A stretch of 64,000 nucleotides of DNA from Flavobacteriales bacterium. Its GTDB lineage: Bacteria > Bacteroidota > Bacteroidia > Flavobacteriales_D > Crocinitomicaceae. The translations under genes and the position numbers were made by a program. The stretch lies in NCBI GenBank assembly GCA_947447525.1, contig CANFJL010000011.1, positions 45,125-109,124 on the forward strand, in the 5' to 3' direction. A model generated the notes under the pieces. That model searched no databases. It saw nothing but the letters and a program-made list of their open reading frames with translations, and had not been told where the DNA came from. Of the stretch, positions 55,244-64,000 are shown piece by piece (position 1 is the stretch's first letter; every line of letters starts with the position of its first letter).

Positions 55244-55925
55244 AACAATTGTAGTTACAGGTGCTAGCCGAGGCATTGGCAAGGCATTAGTGGAGGAACT
55301 TGCGGCCAATAAAGAACATCATGTTATTGCCTTGTCTCGAGACTTAAAAACAATGAAGAATAACTTTAATGCGCTAGAAAATGTAAGCAGCTATGCCTTT
55401 GATTTAGAATTAAATGTGAAAGCGCAGATTACAAGTATTACAGAAAAATACCCCAAGATTGATTTGTTGATTAACAATGCTGGCTATTTGGTAAAATCGT
55501 CTATCCCCAATATTGAACGAAATCTCTTGATGAAATCATTCGAGATCAACTATTTTGGAGTGGTCGAATTGGTACAGGCGCTATTACCTAAAATGACCTC
55601 TTCTATAAGTCATATTGTGAACATAAGTTCCATGGGAGCATTTCAAGGAAGTGTGAAATTTCCTGAATTAAGTGCTTACACATCAGCTAAAGCGGCATTG
55701 TGTAATTTTACTGAGCTATTTGCAGCAGAAAACGAAGGTGCCAATACGCGTATGAATTGCTTGTGTTTAGGTGCTGTTCAAACAGAAATGCTATCAGAAG
55801 CTTTTCCAGGATATGAAGCCCCTTGTCAACCTGAAGACATGGCGAAATTCATTGCTGATTTTGGTTTAAAAAGTCATTATTTTCTGAATGGTAAAATAAT
55901 CCCTATTTCCTTATCAACGCCATAA
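55233..55925 (+). CDS. Short-chain dehydrogenase/reductase
   Basis: VVTGASRGIGKALVEEL; INNAGYLV; YTSAKAALCNFTELFAAE. Confidence 0.85.
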   Translation: MIYKTIVVTGASRGIGKALVEELAANKEHHVIALSRDLKTMKNNFNALENVSSYAFDLELNVKAQITSITEKYPKIDLLINNAGYLVKSSIPNIERNLLMKSFEINYFGVVELVQALLPKMTSSISHIVNISSMGAFQGSVKFPELSAYTSAKAALCNFTELFAAENEGANTRMNCLCLGAVQTEMLSEAFPGYEAPCQPEDMAKFIADFGLKSHYFLNGKIIPISLSTP

Positions 55926-55981
55926 AATCTTGGTTGTTCCAGCTGCGCTAAAATTGAGATATTTTTTAATATCTTTACCTT

Positions 55982-56983
55982 ATGTGTAGGAAGTATTTCT
56001 TATTTATTTTATTTCTTCTTTTTTGCAGTCTGCAAGTAGCAAATGCACAAGATATCCATTGGTCTCAGTACAATGAAAACCCATTATTTCAAAATCCAGC
56101 CAATGCTGGAAATTTCAAGGGAGACATAAGATTTACCGGAAATTTCAGAGATCAATGGCGCAGTGTTTCTGTTCCCTTTAGCACATTTTCTGGCGCAATA
56201 GATAAACAATATAAATCTTTAGGTCTGGGAATACTTATGTTTCATGATCAAGCTGGTGACGGAAAATTAAGTACGCTTGAAATTCAAGGCAACTTGGTTT
56301 ATGGAATCAGTTTAACGAAGGACAAAAAACATTCACTGAGGGTTGGAGCGAATATTGGAATGAATCACAGGCAAGTGAATTGGAATAATTTCTATTTTGA
56401 TAGTCAGTACAATGGATATATTTTTAACCCAGGACTACCCACCAATGAAAATTTTCAAAGTGATCAAAAAACAAATTTTTCTATCGGAACAGGCTTAACC
56501 TACGAATGGATTCAAAAAGAAAGACAAAAAACAAATATCGGAATTGGAATCTACAATATAAATCAACCGAATCAGGGCTTTTATAATCAAGAAATTAAAA
56601 GACCCGTTAGAATGGCCTTGTATGTAAAACAGAGCATTAAAATAAAGGAAAATATGGATCTAATTCCTAGTTTTCAATTCCAAAGTCAAGGGGTCTATAA
56701 AGAATTGAATTTGGGGTCATCGATAAAGTATTACTTAAAAACAAAAGACTTTTCTTATCAAGCGCTCTATGCAGGACTTTGGATGCGCAATAAAGATGCC
56801 TGTTTCCTTACTGTTGGATATGATTATCAAGATTTTTTCATGGGATTAAGTTACGATATTAATTTTTCTAAACTTGTACCTGCGAGTAATACAAGGGGTG
56901 GCTTTGAAATTTCAGTACGATATATTATTAATCGCTTTAAGCCTAAGCGAATTGAACACAGAGTATGTCCAGACTTTATCTAA
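55982..56983 (+). CDS. PorP/SprF family T9SS-associated membrane protein
   Basis: QDIHWSQYNENPLFQNPANAGNFKGDIRFTGNFRDQWRSVSVPFSTFSGAID. Confidence 0.9.
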   Translation: MCRKYFLFILFLLFCSLQVANAQDIHWSQYNENPLFQNPANAGNFKGDIRFTGNFRDQWRSVSVPFSTFSGAIDKQYKSLGLGILMFHDQAGDGKLSTLEIQGNLVYGISLTKDKKHSLRVGANIGMNHRQVNWNNFYFDSQYNGYIFNPGLPTNENFQSDQKTNFSIGTGLTYEWIQKERQKTNIGIGIYNINQPNQGFYNQEIKRPVRMALYVKQSIKIKENMDLIPSFQFQSQGVYKELNLGSSIKYYLKTKDFSYQALYAGLWMRNKDACFLTVGYDYQDFFMGLSYDINFSKLVPASNTRGGFEISVRYIINRFKPKRIEHRVCPDFI

Positions 56984-59175
56984 TTTTAATTTGTTTAATA
57001 GGCTTCAATTTTAATGGGGGAGCACAAGTAAAACTGAAGGATTTGATCAGTTTTGCAGAGGAACAATACAAAAAAGGAGATTACTATTACGCCTGCGATT
57101 ACTATCTACAAGCCTTAGCGATTGATTCTAATTCTCTTGAGCTGCGTTGGAAATATGCAGAAACACTTAGAGCATATAAAAACTATAGGGCTGCCGAAGA
57201 AGAATATGCCAAAATTTATGCTTTTGATGAAGGAGTCGCGTATCCAAACGCTTTGCTTTATTTAGGATTAATGCAGAAGCAGAATGGAAAATATAAAATA
57301 GCACTCGCAAGTTTCAAATTGGCTAAAACGGCATTTGAAGATCCAACAAAATATGAATACAAAAAAATTGAGCGCGAAATCGCTTCTTGCTATTGGGCAA
57401 TACAACAGGGACCAGACACAACAAGCATCGAACATTTCGACGAAAGAATAAACACCTATGACGCCGAGTTTGGTCATCAAATTAAAGATGGGAAATTAAT
57501 ATTTTCCTCCCTAAAGGCGGACACCATTAATGCAGAGGAAGAAGTCTATGCAAAACATTACACCACTGCACTTTACAGCGTTAGTACTGAAGCGGATTCA
57601 ACAGGAAAGCCGAAAAAAATACAGGGATTAAGTCAGGGGAAATCAAGTGTTGGCAATGCTAGTTTTGATGAGGAATCGGGTTATTTTTATTTTAGTATTT
57701 GCAACGATGAAGCCTTCAACTACAACTGTAAAATTGCGCGTTTAAAAATAATTGATGGTAAATGGGGGAAAGCAGATACTTTATCTAGCATTATAAATGC
57801 TCCGAATAGTAATACGACTCATCCTATGGTACATATTGACAAAGAGGGGAGGAAACTCTTATATTTTTCTTCGAATAGATCTGGAGGGAAAGGAGAAATG
57901 GATATTTGGTGTTGTGAAATTATTGGCGATGGATTCGGTAGCGCATTTAATGTGAATCAAATAAACAGTATTGAAAATGAAATTTGTCCTTGGTTCGATC
58001 AAAAAAATCAAAGATTATATTTCAGTTCCACATGGCACAATAACTTTGGGGGCTATGATGTTAATTTTGCTGATATCAATGGCGAAAAAATAAGTAAACC
58101 TAAAAATGCTGGAAGACCTATTAATAGTCCTGCGAACGATTTATATTATTTTGAGTCCAAAGATTCAGTTTTTGTCTCTTCTAATCGACTAGGAAGTTTC
58201 GCTAAAAAAAATCCAACTTGTTGCAGTGATATCTATTTTCAGATCATACCAAAACCAATTCTCCCTCCTGATACCTTGATTGTAAATCAAATTGAAACGA
58301 TATTTCCGGTAAAAATTTATTTTGAAAATGACCATCCCAATCCAAAAAGTTGGGCTAAAACCAGCAATTTAAAATATTCTCAAACCTACGAAGCGTATCA
58401 AAAAATGTTCCCAACCTATTTAGCCAAAGGAGATTCCATCATTGAAGACAATAGCGAAAGCGAAAAATTAAGTGCCTTTTTCAATTTCAATGTCAATAAG
58501 GGATACCAGGATTTATTAAAACTAAGCGATACCTTAATCCTTTACTTAAGTCGTGGGGAACGCGTTCGTGTATTTGTAAGTGGAATGGCAAGTCCTTTGC
58601 ACCAGAGCCAATATAATGTAAACTTATCGCAGCGCCGTATTGAAACATTGCTCAATGAATGGAGGAAAAATGAAAATCCCATATTAAATGCAGCCTTAAT
58701 CAATAAACAAATAGAAATCATTGAAATTCCTTTTGGTGAGTACCTGGCGAATCAAGAAACTAGTGATGATTTAAAAAATAAGGCGCAATCGGTTTATTCT
58801 TATGATGCCAGTATAGAGCGAAGGGTTGAAATAGTAGGCATAGATAAAAACAAGGAACTTGTCAATAGCGCATTAAAAGTACAACCTATGATTGTACATT
58901 TAAAGAAATCGGAACTAGGGAAACGAATAGCAGAATTTACGATCAAGAATAATAGCCTTGAACCCCAAACGATAAGCGCTATCACCAGCACATCACCTGC
59001 ATTAATAGTTATTGGTGATAAATTAAATGAAATCGTAGTTGCACCTCAGTCAGAAATCATGCTAAAAGTAACTGTAGATATTTCAAAATTAGTAGGTTTG
59101 CAACTGCATAAACTACAAATTAATTTTACTGATAGCAGTCTTAATACTACGATTTACATCAGTACTGAAAATTAA
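56965..59175 (+). CDS. TPR / PD40-like / OmpA-like protein with DUF1573-like C-terminus
   Basis: TPR-like ALAIDSNSLELRWKYAETLRAYKNYRAAEEEYAK; LLYFSSNRSGGKGEMDIWC; OmpA-like VRVFVSGMASPLHQSQYNVNLSQRRIETLLNEW; directly downstream of porP/sprF-like gene. Confidence 0.75.
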   Translation: MSRLYLILICLIGFNFNGGAQVKLKDLISFAEEQYKKGDYYYACDYYLQALAIDSNSLELRWKYAETLRAYKNYRAAEEEYAKIYAFDEGVAYPNALLYLGLMQKQNGKYKIALASFKLAKTAFEDPTKYEYKKIEREIASCYWAIQQGPDTTSIEHFDERINTYDAEFGHQIKDGKLIFSSLKADTINAEEEVYAKHYTTALYSVSTEADSTGKPKKIQGLSQGKSSVGNASFDEESGYFYFSICNDEAFNYNCKIARLKIIDGKWGKADTLSSIINAPNSNTTHPMVHIDKEGRKLLYFSSNRSGGKGEMDIWCCEIIGDGFGSAFNVNQINSIENEICPWFDQKNQRLYFSSTWHNNFGGYDVNFADINGEKISKPKNAGRPINSPANDLYYFESKDSVFVSSNRLGSFAKKNPTCCSDIYFQIIPKPILPPDTLIVNQIETIFPVKIYFENDHPNPKSWAKTSNLKYSQTYEAYQKMFPTYLAKGDSIIEDNSESEKLSAFFNFNVNKGYQDLLKLSDTLILYLSRGERVRVFVSGMASPLHQSQYNVNLSQRRIETLLNEWRKNENPILNAALINKQIEIIEIPFGEYLANQETSDDLKNKAQSVYSYDASIERRVEIVGIDKNKELVNSALKVQPMIVHLKKSELGKRIAEFTIKNNSLEPQTISAITSTSPALIVIGDKLNEIVVAPQSEIMLKVTVDISKLVGLQLHKLQINFTDSSLNTTIYISTEN

Positions 59176-59187
59176 AAAACAAGAATA

Positions 59188-60375
59188 TTGGAAAGCATAG
59201 CAGAGAAAAAAATAGCAAAGCCAAGACTTCACTTCATAGATATGGCGAGAAGTCTCGCTATATTAATGATGATTGAAGGTCATTTTACAGGGGCTGCATT
59301 AGCCAACCAATATAGAGATGACTCTAATTTTTTCTTTGGCTTATGGCATAATATGCATGGTCTTACCTCTCCATTGTTCTTTTCTGTAACAGGGGTCATA
59401 TTTGTTTATTTAATGATTGGTAGCACTGAGGTACCTTATTTTCAAAATATTCGTGTAAAAAAAGGATACAAACGCATCTTAGAATTGTTGTTTTGGGGTT
59501 ATTTGATCCAGCTCAATTTATGGAGCATTGTTAAATCGCTTTGGTGGGGAACACCTATCAATTTCGATTGGTTCTATGCTTTTCATGTACTTCAATCTAT
59601 TGCCTTTGGATTGACCTTAATTCTACTTATTTATGGCGCTTTTAAAATAATTGGAAAGCTTCCTTTGCACTTTTATTATTTTATTGCAGCTGCCATTCTT
59701 TTTGTCTTTTATTCGCTAATGAAACATAGAATCACCCTAGACGAAAGCTCAGGTGCCCATCATTACTGGCCAGCACATTTTCCTAAAATAATTCAAAACA
59801 TGTTTTACGGACAATACAGCGACTTTAGTTTTGTTAGATTTTCTGGATACACTTTATTAGGAGGAATGGTCGGAAGTATTATTAAAACTTATGAAGTTCA
59901 TGCAAAAAAATGGTGGTTCGGACTGAGTTTTATTCTTATTGGAATTGCCTTGAATATGTTTATTATTAAGATTTTAAATAACATAGACCAAATGTTAACC
60001 GCAACGCATTACTTTGGCACTACATACTTGGCACTAGACAGCACTTCCTTTGTTCGTTTTGGACAAGTATTAATTGTTTTGGGAGTCTTAATGTTGGTTG
60101 ATGCCAATATAAAATATAAGCCAGCCTTATTTCTTAAGTTAGGTCAAAATACACTTCAAATATATATTGTGCATGTAATCATCTTATATGGTGGTATTAT
60201 TGGCTTTGGTTTGAAGCCTTTGGCATTTGATTTGGATAAATCGCCTTGGGAGTCGATTGCCATTTCCATCAGTGCCATGGTTGCTTTTACCATCATGGTT
60301 AAATATATTGAACCATTGAGCATCTTTTACAATAAGATTTTCGGGAAAATTAGAATCTTTAAAGATCGCGAGTAA
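59188..60375 (+). CDS. Acyltransferase-like membrane protein (DUF1624/HGSNAT-like); TTG start
   Basis: LHFIDMARSLAILMMIEGHFTGAAL...LTSPLFFSVTGVIFVYLM. Confidence 0.7.
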   Translation: MESIAEKKIAKPRLHFIDMARSLAILMMIEGHFTGAALANQYRDDSNFFFGLWHNMHGLTSPLFFSVTGVIFVYLMIGSTEVPYFQNIRVKKGYKRILELLFWGYLIQLNLWSIVKSLWWGTPINFDWFYAFHVLQSIAFGLTLILLIYGAFKIIGKLPLHFYYFIAAAILFVFYSLMKHRITLDESSGAHHYWPAHFPKIIQNMFYGQYSDFSFVRFSGYTLLGGMVGSIIKTYEVHAKKWWFGLSFILIGIALNMFIIKILNNIDQMLTATHYFGTTYLALDSTSFVRFGQVLIVLGVLMLVDANIKYKPALFLKLGQNTLQIYIVHVIILYGGIIGFGLKPLAFDLDKSPWESIAISISAMVAFTIMVKYIEPLSIFYNKIFGKIRIFKDRE

Positions 60376-60383
60376 TCTTAAAA

Positions 60384-61424
60384 TTAATTTTTAGACTTCT
60401 TCTTTGGTTTTGGGGGAGCTGCATATTGAAGAATACTGGTGTACATATGTTCACCACATTCATCTTTAACCTTTAAATTCACCTTGTGTTTTCCAGGATA
60501 TTTAAAAGTATGCTCCACTTCTGGTTCATTGCTACTTTCACCATCGTTAAAATACCATGTTATACTTTTCGCATTAGGGTAATTGGCATAGCAAGCTACT
60601 TTATACTTTCCGGGTTTTGTGGTTTCCTTTTTAATTTCATAATAATTATTTTCCAATTTATAGGTAGCCAAATTCTTCAGAACATATTCAGAGGCTTCCG
60701 TTTGAATGGTTTTTGCAACTTCAGCTGAAATGGTCTTGGTATAGGCTCCAAGGGAAGATTCCTTAAAAATGGCAGTATAAAAAGTACATGCTGCCAAATA
60801 GGATCCGTATTTACTTGGATGCGCTAAATCGTCATGATACAAGCTAATTTTCTTATGTTTATTCGCGACTTTGCGCCATACCTCTCCAACTGGAACAATC
60901 GGAACATCAAATTTATTTCCAATGTAGCAATAACCATTACTGATACATTGTGTCATTTTATCATAAGAATCAATTTCTTCCCGGTCAACAAATCCTTCTT
61001 TATAACCCCAAGTCATATAAAAAAGAACATTAGCACAAGGGCTATATTTTTTTACGGAGTCAATGATTTGACTTACATAGGGAACTGTGGCTGAATCTAA
61101 ATATTGGGGGGTAAATGATAACTCTCGAGAAAACCCTTGTAGAATTACATAATCCCACCTTTGTTTCTGAAAAGATTCATACATATCTTCTCTTTGCGCA
61201 TGCTCACTAAAGGAAGCACCTGAACGTGTATTCATCTCTACATGGACAATTCTTCCTTTTGCTTTACAGATCTTTCTAAACATCACAGGCATTACATTCA
61301 TATGGGTATATGAATTCCCAATGAACAAAATATTTAGTGTATCAGACGGAGCTGCAAGCACTGTTTTTCCAAACATCGTAAAAAAGAGGAAAGAAAATAA
61401 TTTGGAGAGCGTTCTGATTTTCAT
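60384..61424 (-). CDS. SGNH-hydrolase-like (DUF4886-like) protein with PKD-like C-terminus
   Basis: LNILFIGNSYTHMNVMPVMF; DYVILQGFSRELSF; C-terminal ITWYFNDGESSNEPEVEHTFKYPGKHKVNLKV. Confidence 0.7.
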   Translation of the reverse strand: MKIRTLSKLFSFLFFTMFGKTVLAAPSDTLNILFIGNSYTHMNVMPVMFRKICKAKGRIVHVEMNTRSGASFSEHAQREDMYESFQKQRWDYVILQGFSRELSFTPQYLDSATVPYVSQIIDSVKKYSPCANVLFYMTWGYKEGFVDREEIDSYDKMTQCISNGYCYIGNKFDVPIVPVGEVWRKVANKHKKISLYHDDLAHPSKYGSYLAACTFYTAIFKESSLGAYTKTISAEVAKTIQTEASEYVLKNLATYKLENNYYEIKKETTKPGKYKVACYANYPNAKSITWYFNDGESSNEPEVEHTFKYPGKHKVNLKVKDECGEHMYTSILQYAAPPKPKKKSKN

Positions 61425-61819
61425 GGAGTATTACTCAAGCTTAATTTTTCTTGCATTAATTTAAGTTCCGAAGCACTTGGTGTTAATTTAATTCTTGTGA
61501 AATTTAGATCATCAGCGGAATTAATAGGAACTAAATGAATATGAGCATGTGGTACTTCAAGACCAATTACACTCCAACCAATCCGTTTACATGCTATAAG
61601 CTTTTCCATGCGTAAGGATACTCCTTTAGCAAATAGAATCATATCTTGAAGTAAAGAATCGGGAAGGGAATAGATTCGATCCACTTCTATTTTAGGGATC
61701 ACCAAAACATGTCCTTCGACCAATGGATTAATATCGAGCAAGGCCATAAATTGATTGTTCTCTTCAATTGTGTAAGAAGGAATTTCTCCTGAAACAATTT
61801 TAGAAAAGATGCTGCTCAT
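61421..61819 (-). CDS. HIT-family protein
   Basis: SIFSKIVSGEIPSYTIEEN; EGHVLVIPK; VPHAHIHLVPI (HxHxH). Confidence 0.9.
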   Translation of the reverse strand: MSSIFSKIVSGEIPSYTIEENNQFMALLDINPLVEGHVLVIPKIEVDRIYSLPDSLLQDMILFAKGVSLRMEKLIACKRIGWSVIGLEVPHAHIHLVPINSADDLNFTRIKLTPSASELKLMQEKLSLSNTP

Positions 61820-62292
61820 TATCTAGATATATTGATGATTTCGAATTGAATTAAACCACCAGGTGTTTGAATGTCTACCGTATCGCCTTGTTTTTTGCCT
61901 AACAAACCTTTTCCAATAGGAGAATCAATTGATATTTTTCGCAATTTAAGGTCTGCTTCATTCTCAGCCACTAAGGTGTAATCAATTTCCATTCCATTCG
62001 CTATGTTACGAATCTTCACAATAGAAAGAATATAAACCTTAGAATTATCAATATTAGTATCATCAATTAAGCGTGCATGAGCGACAATGTTTTCCATTTT
62101 CGAAATCTTCATTTCAAGAATTCCTTGAGCTTCTTTTGCAGCATCATATTCAGCATTCTCAGATAAATCTCCTTTATCTCTAGCTTCTGCAATTTGGCTT
62201 GTAATTGATGGTCGTTGCACAGTTTTTAATTCATGCAATTCATCCTTTAATTTTTGTAAACCTGCGGCTGTATAATAATTTATTTGTGACAT
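61819..62292 (-). CDS. greA: Transcription elongation factor GreA
   Basis: YYTAAGLQKLKDELHELKTVQRPSITSQIAEARDKGDLSENAEYDAAKEAQ; SPIGKGLLGKKQGDTVDIQTPGG. Start at MSQINYYTA. Confidence 0.93.
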   Translation of the reverse strand: MSQINYYTAAGLQKLKDELHELKTVQRPSITSQIAEARDKGDLSENAEYDAAKEAQGILEMKISKMENIVAHARLIDDTNIDNSKVYILSIVKIRNIANGMEIDYTLVAENEADLKLRKISIDSPIGKGLLGKKQGDTVDIQTPGGLIQFEIINISR

Positions 62293-62319
62293 AATTATAG
62301 GGTTATTAAACGCAAACAA

Positions 62320-62342
62320 GAGAGCCCGAAGAGCTCTCTTGA
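62320..62342 (-). terminator. Candidate intrinsic terminator after the PorV-like gene
   Basis: Reverse strand AAGAGAGC-TCTTCGG-GCTCTCTT followed by GTTTGCGTTT; 8-bp perfect stem between 62368 stop and greA start. Confidence 0.65.
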
Positions 62343-62367
62343 ATCTTAATTATTTTATTTCTTTTTC

Positions 62368-63432
62368 TTACTTTAAACTAATAGTAACACCAAGTGTATG
62401 AACTATACCAAATACACCTGCAAATCGTGAACAATATTCTAAACCAATTGCACTTTTAGATTTACCTACTATTGCATCAAGAGAGAAACCGGCAGTTGGA
62501 CCAACTAAAGCGTTGGATCTATTTTCTGCAGAAAAGATGTTTTTTTCATACACATAACCAGCTCTTAGATTAAAGGCCATTTTTTCATTGGTTACCCCAT
62601 AATCTAAACCTATACGATATTGGTCATTAGAGAATGAATTTGCGGTAAAGCCTAAGGCTAATATTAATTTAGATTTATCTGTAAAGTTAAAATCATAAGA
62701 ACCACCAATTGCTAATAGAGAAGGTAATTCAAATGTAGCCGATCGTTGTTCCAAAGATCCAATAAATCCTGTAGAAACATAAGTTACTTGTTGCGACAAA
62801 CCGTCTCCTTTATATTTCATCACTGGACCAATATTTTTCAAAGCAATTCCAAATTTAACTTGGTCTTGTTCACCTGTCACATATCGAATACCAGCATCAA
62901 TAGCAATTCCACTAGCCTTCAAATTCGAAATACTTTCAGAAATAACTTTAAAATTTATTCCCCCATAAATTGACGATGAAAATGCTTTAGCGTAACCAAT
63001 ATTGAAAATATTAGATTTAGGAGAAAAATATCCAATATTACCTTCAGGATTTGAAACGGTAGTAATTGGAATATCACCATAATTCATGGCTTGAATACTG
63101 ACTGCAAATACACTTGATTCTGATACTCTATGAGCAAATCCAGCAGAATTAAAACCAATTCCAGCAGAACCCATCCAATTTGAATAATTGAATTTAATCT
63201 GTGTTTTATCAGTAAATGCCAAACCAGCAATATTAGCATAAGTAGCTTCTAAACCATTTACACTTGCAATACCAGCATCACCAATGGCTGCACCTCTTGC
63301 CCATGGATTAACCAAAAGATGAGAAGCACCAGCTGATCCAACTCGGTCTTCATTACCTGCATAGGTAAATGATGCAGCTGTCGCAACTATAATGAGGCAC
63401 CAATTTGATAATTTCATTATTGAATTTTTCAT
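62368..63432 (-). CDS. PorV/PorQ-family outer-membrane protein
   Basis: RVGSAGASHLLVNPWARGAAIGDAGIASVNGLEATYANIAGLAFTDKTQIKFNYSNWM, typical PorV/Q N-terminus. Confidence 0.8.
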   Translation of the reverse strand: MKNSIMKLSNWCLIIVATAASFTYAGNEDRVGSAGASHLLVNPWARGAAIGDAGIASVNGLEATYANIAGLAFTDKTQIKFNYSNWMGSAGIGFNSAGFAHRVSESSVFAVSIQAMNYGDIPITTVSNPEGNIGYFSPKSNIFNIGYAKAFSSSIYGGINFKVISESISNLKASGIAIDAGIRYVTGEQDQVKFGIALKNIGPVMKYKGDGLSQQVTYVSTGFIGSLEQRSATFELPSLLAIGGSYDFNFTDKSKLILALGFTANSFSNDQYRIGLDYGVTNEKMAFNLRAGYVYEKNIFSAENRSNALVGPTAGFSLDAIVGKSKSAIGLEYCSRFAGVFGIVHTLGVTISLK

Positions 63433-63449
63433 ATCTTATTCTACTAAAA

Positions 63450-64000
63450 TTAAATACCTTGTAAGTCTACTTGTCTTAGTCCACCAAAGAACTTAAGGAC
63501 ACGCTCACCAACTACATTTCCACTGTTATCATAAACTTCAACATGTATTAGATACACACCTCCAGCAATTGGAATTGCCTTATTATTTGTCAAATCCCAA
63601 TCTAAAGATGTAATAGGACTATCTTTCTTAAAGGAGCGGATCAACTTACCATTTACCGAATATATTTTAACCATACATTTCTCAGGTAGATTGGTAATCT
63701 TAACGCGTGTATCTAATCTACTTCTTTCATATTCAGAGAAAGCATAGTAAGGATTAGGAACCACATTAATCATTTTTAATGCGTCTTTTAATTGATCACT
63801 AGAAGCAGTTACTGTTGCAATATCGTCCATTGACCAAGAATACATAGGTCGACCATTGTTAGCTCCTGTTGCTGTGAAGTTTTTGTATTCTTTGTTCATT
63901 CTCAATTTAATAGTCACATCAGTCGACAATAAAGTTTGACCAGGCATCAAGATTGGATAAGAGATCCAAGAAAGACTTCCGTACAATTCTCTTTTTGCTG
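63450..64000 (-). CDS. Partial large T9SS-associated surface protein (C-terminal part)
   Basis: Frame stays open to the window end (AKRELYGSLSWISYPILMPGQTLLSTDVTIKLRMN...); C-terminal NVVPNPYYAFSEYERSRLDTRVKITNLPEKCMVKIYSVNGKLIR. The track's start at 63986 is not the real start. Confidence 0.75.
   Translation of the reverse strand, partial: AKRELYGSLSWISYPILMPGQTLLSTDVTIKLRMNKEYKNFTATGANNGRPMYSWSMDDIATVTASSDQLKDALKMINVVPNPYYAFSEYERSRLDTRVKITNLPEKCMVKIYSVNGKLIRSFKKDSPITSLDWDLTNNKAIPIAGGVYLIHVEVYDNSGNVVGERVLKFFGGLRQVDLQGI

Noticed and set aside
1-64000. Prophage, transposase, integrase or canonical defence system
   Set aside because: No phage structural proteins, transposases, integrases, restriction-modification or cas genes were recognised in the supplied ORFs.

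Overview
This 64 kb chromosomal window comes from an AT-rich Bacteroidetes, probably Flavobacteriales-like. The lineage call rests on abundant type IX secretion (T9SS) cargo, PorP/SprF- and PorV-type proteins, SprB-type repeats and a TPP-riboswitch-controlled TonB receptor. Core content includes asd, mtnA-metK, greA, a HIT protein, an AddA-like helicase-nuclease, one tRNA-Arg(CCU), a phenylacetyl-CoA epoxidase cluster (paaABCD divergent from two tandem paaE-like reductases) and a separate paaG/paaH-like pair. Accessory or poorly understood parts include: a tightly packed signalling operon (small 'NGNEG' protein, multi-TM protein, HisKA_3 kinase, NarL/LuxR-type regulator) with a truncated second NGNEG copy near 41.4 kb; a Cys-rich lipoprotein / propeller-like lipoprotein / thioredoxin-like lipoprotein locus; an MbnP/MbnH-like pair; a GATase-like protein lacking its nucleophile Cys; hairpins inside or just before secreted-protein start regions; and a repeat-rich region (36-42 kb) where two short repeats recur in the same order beside the tRNA. 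Family names come from recognising protein motifs by eye. No database search was run.
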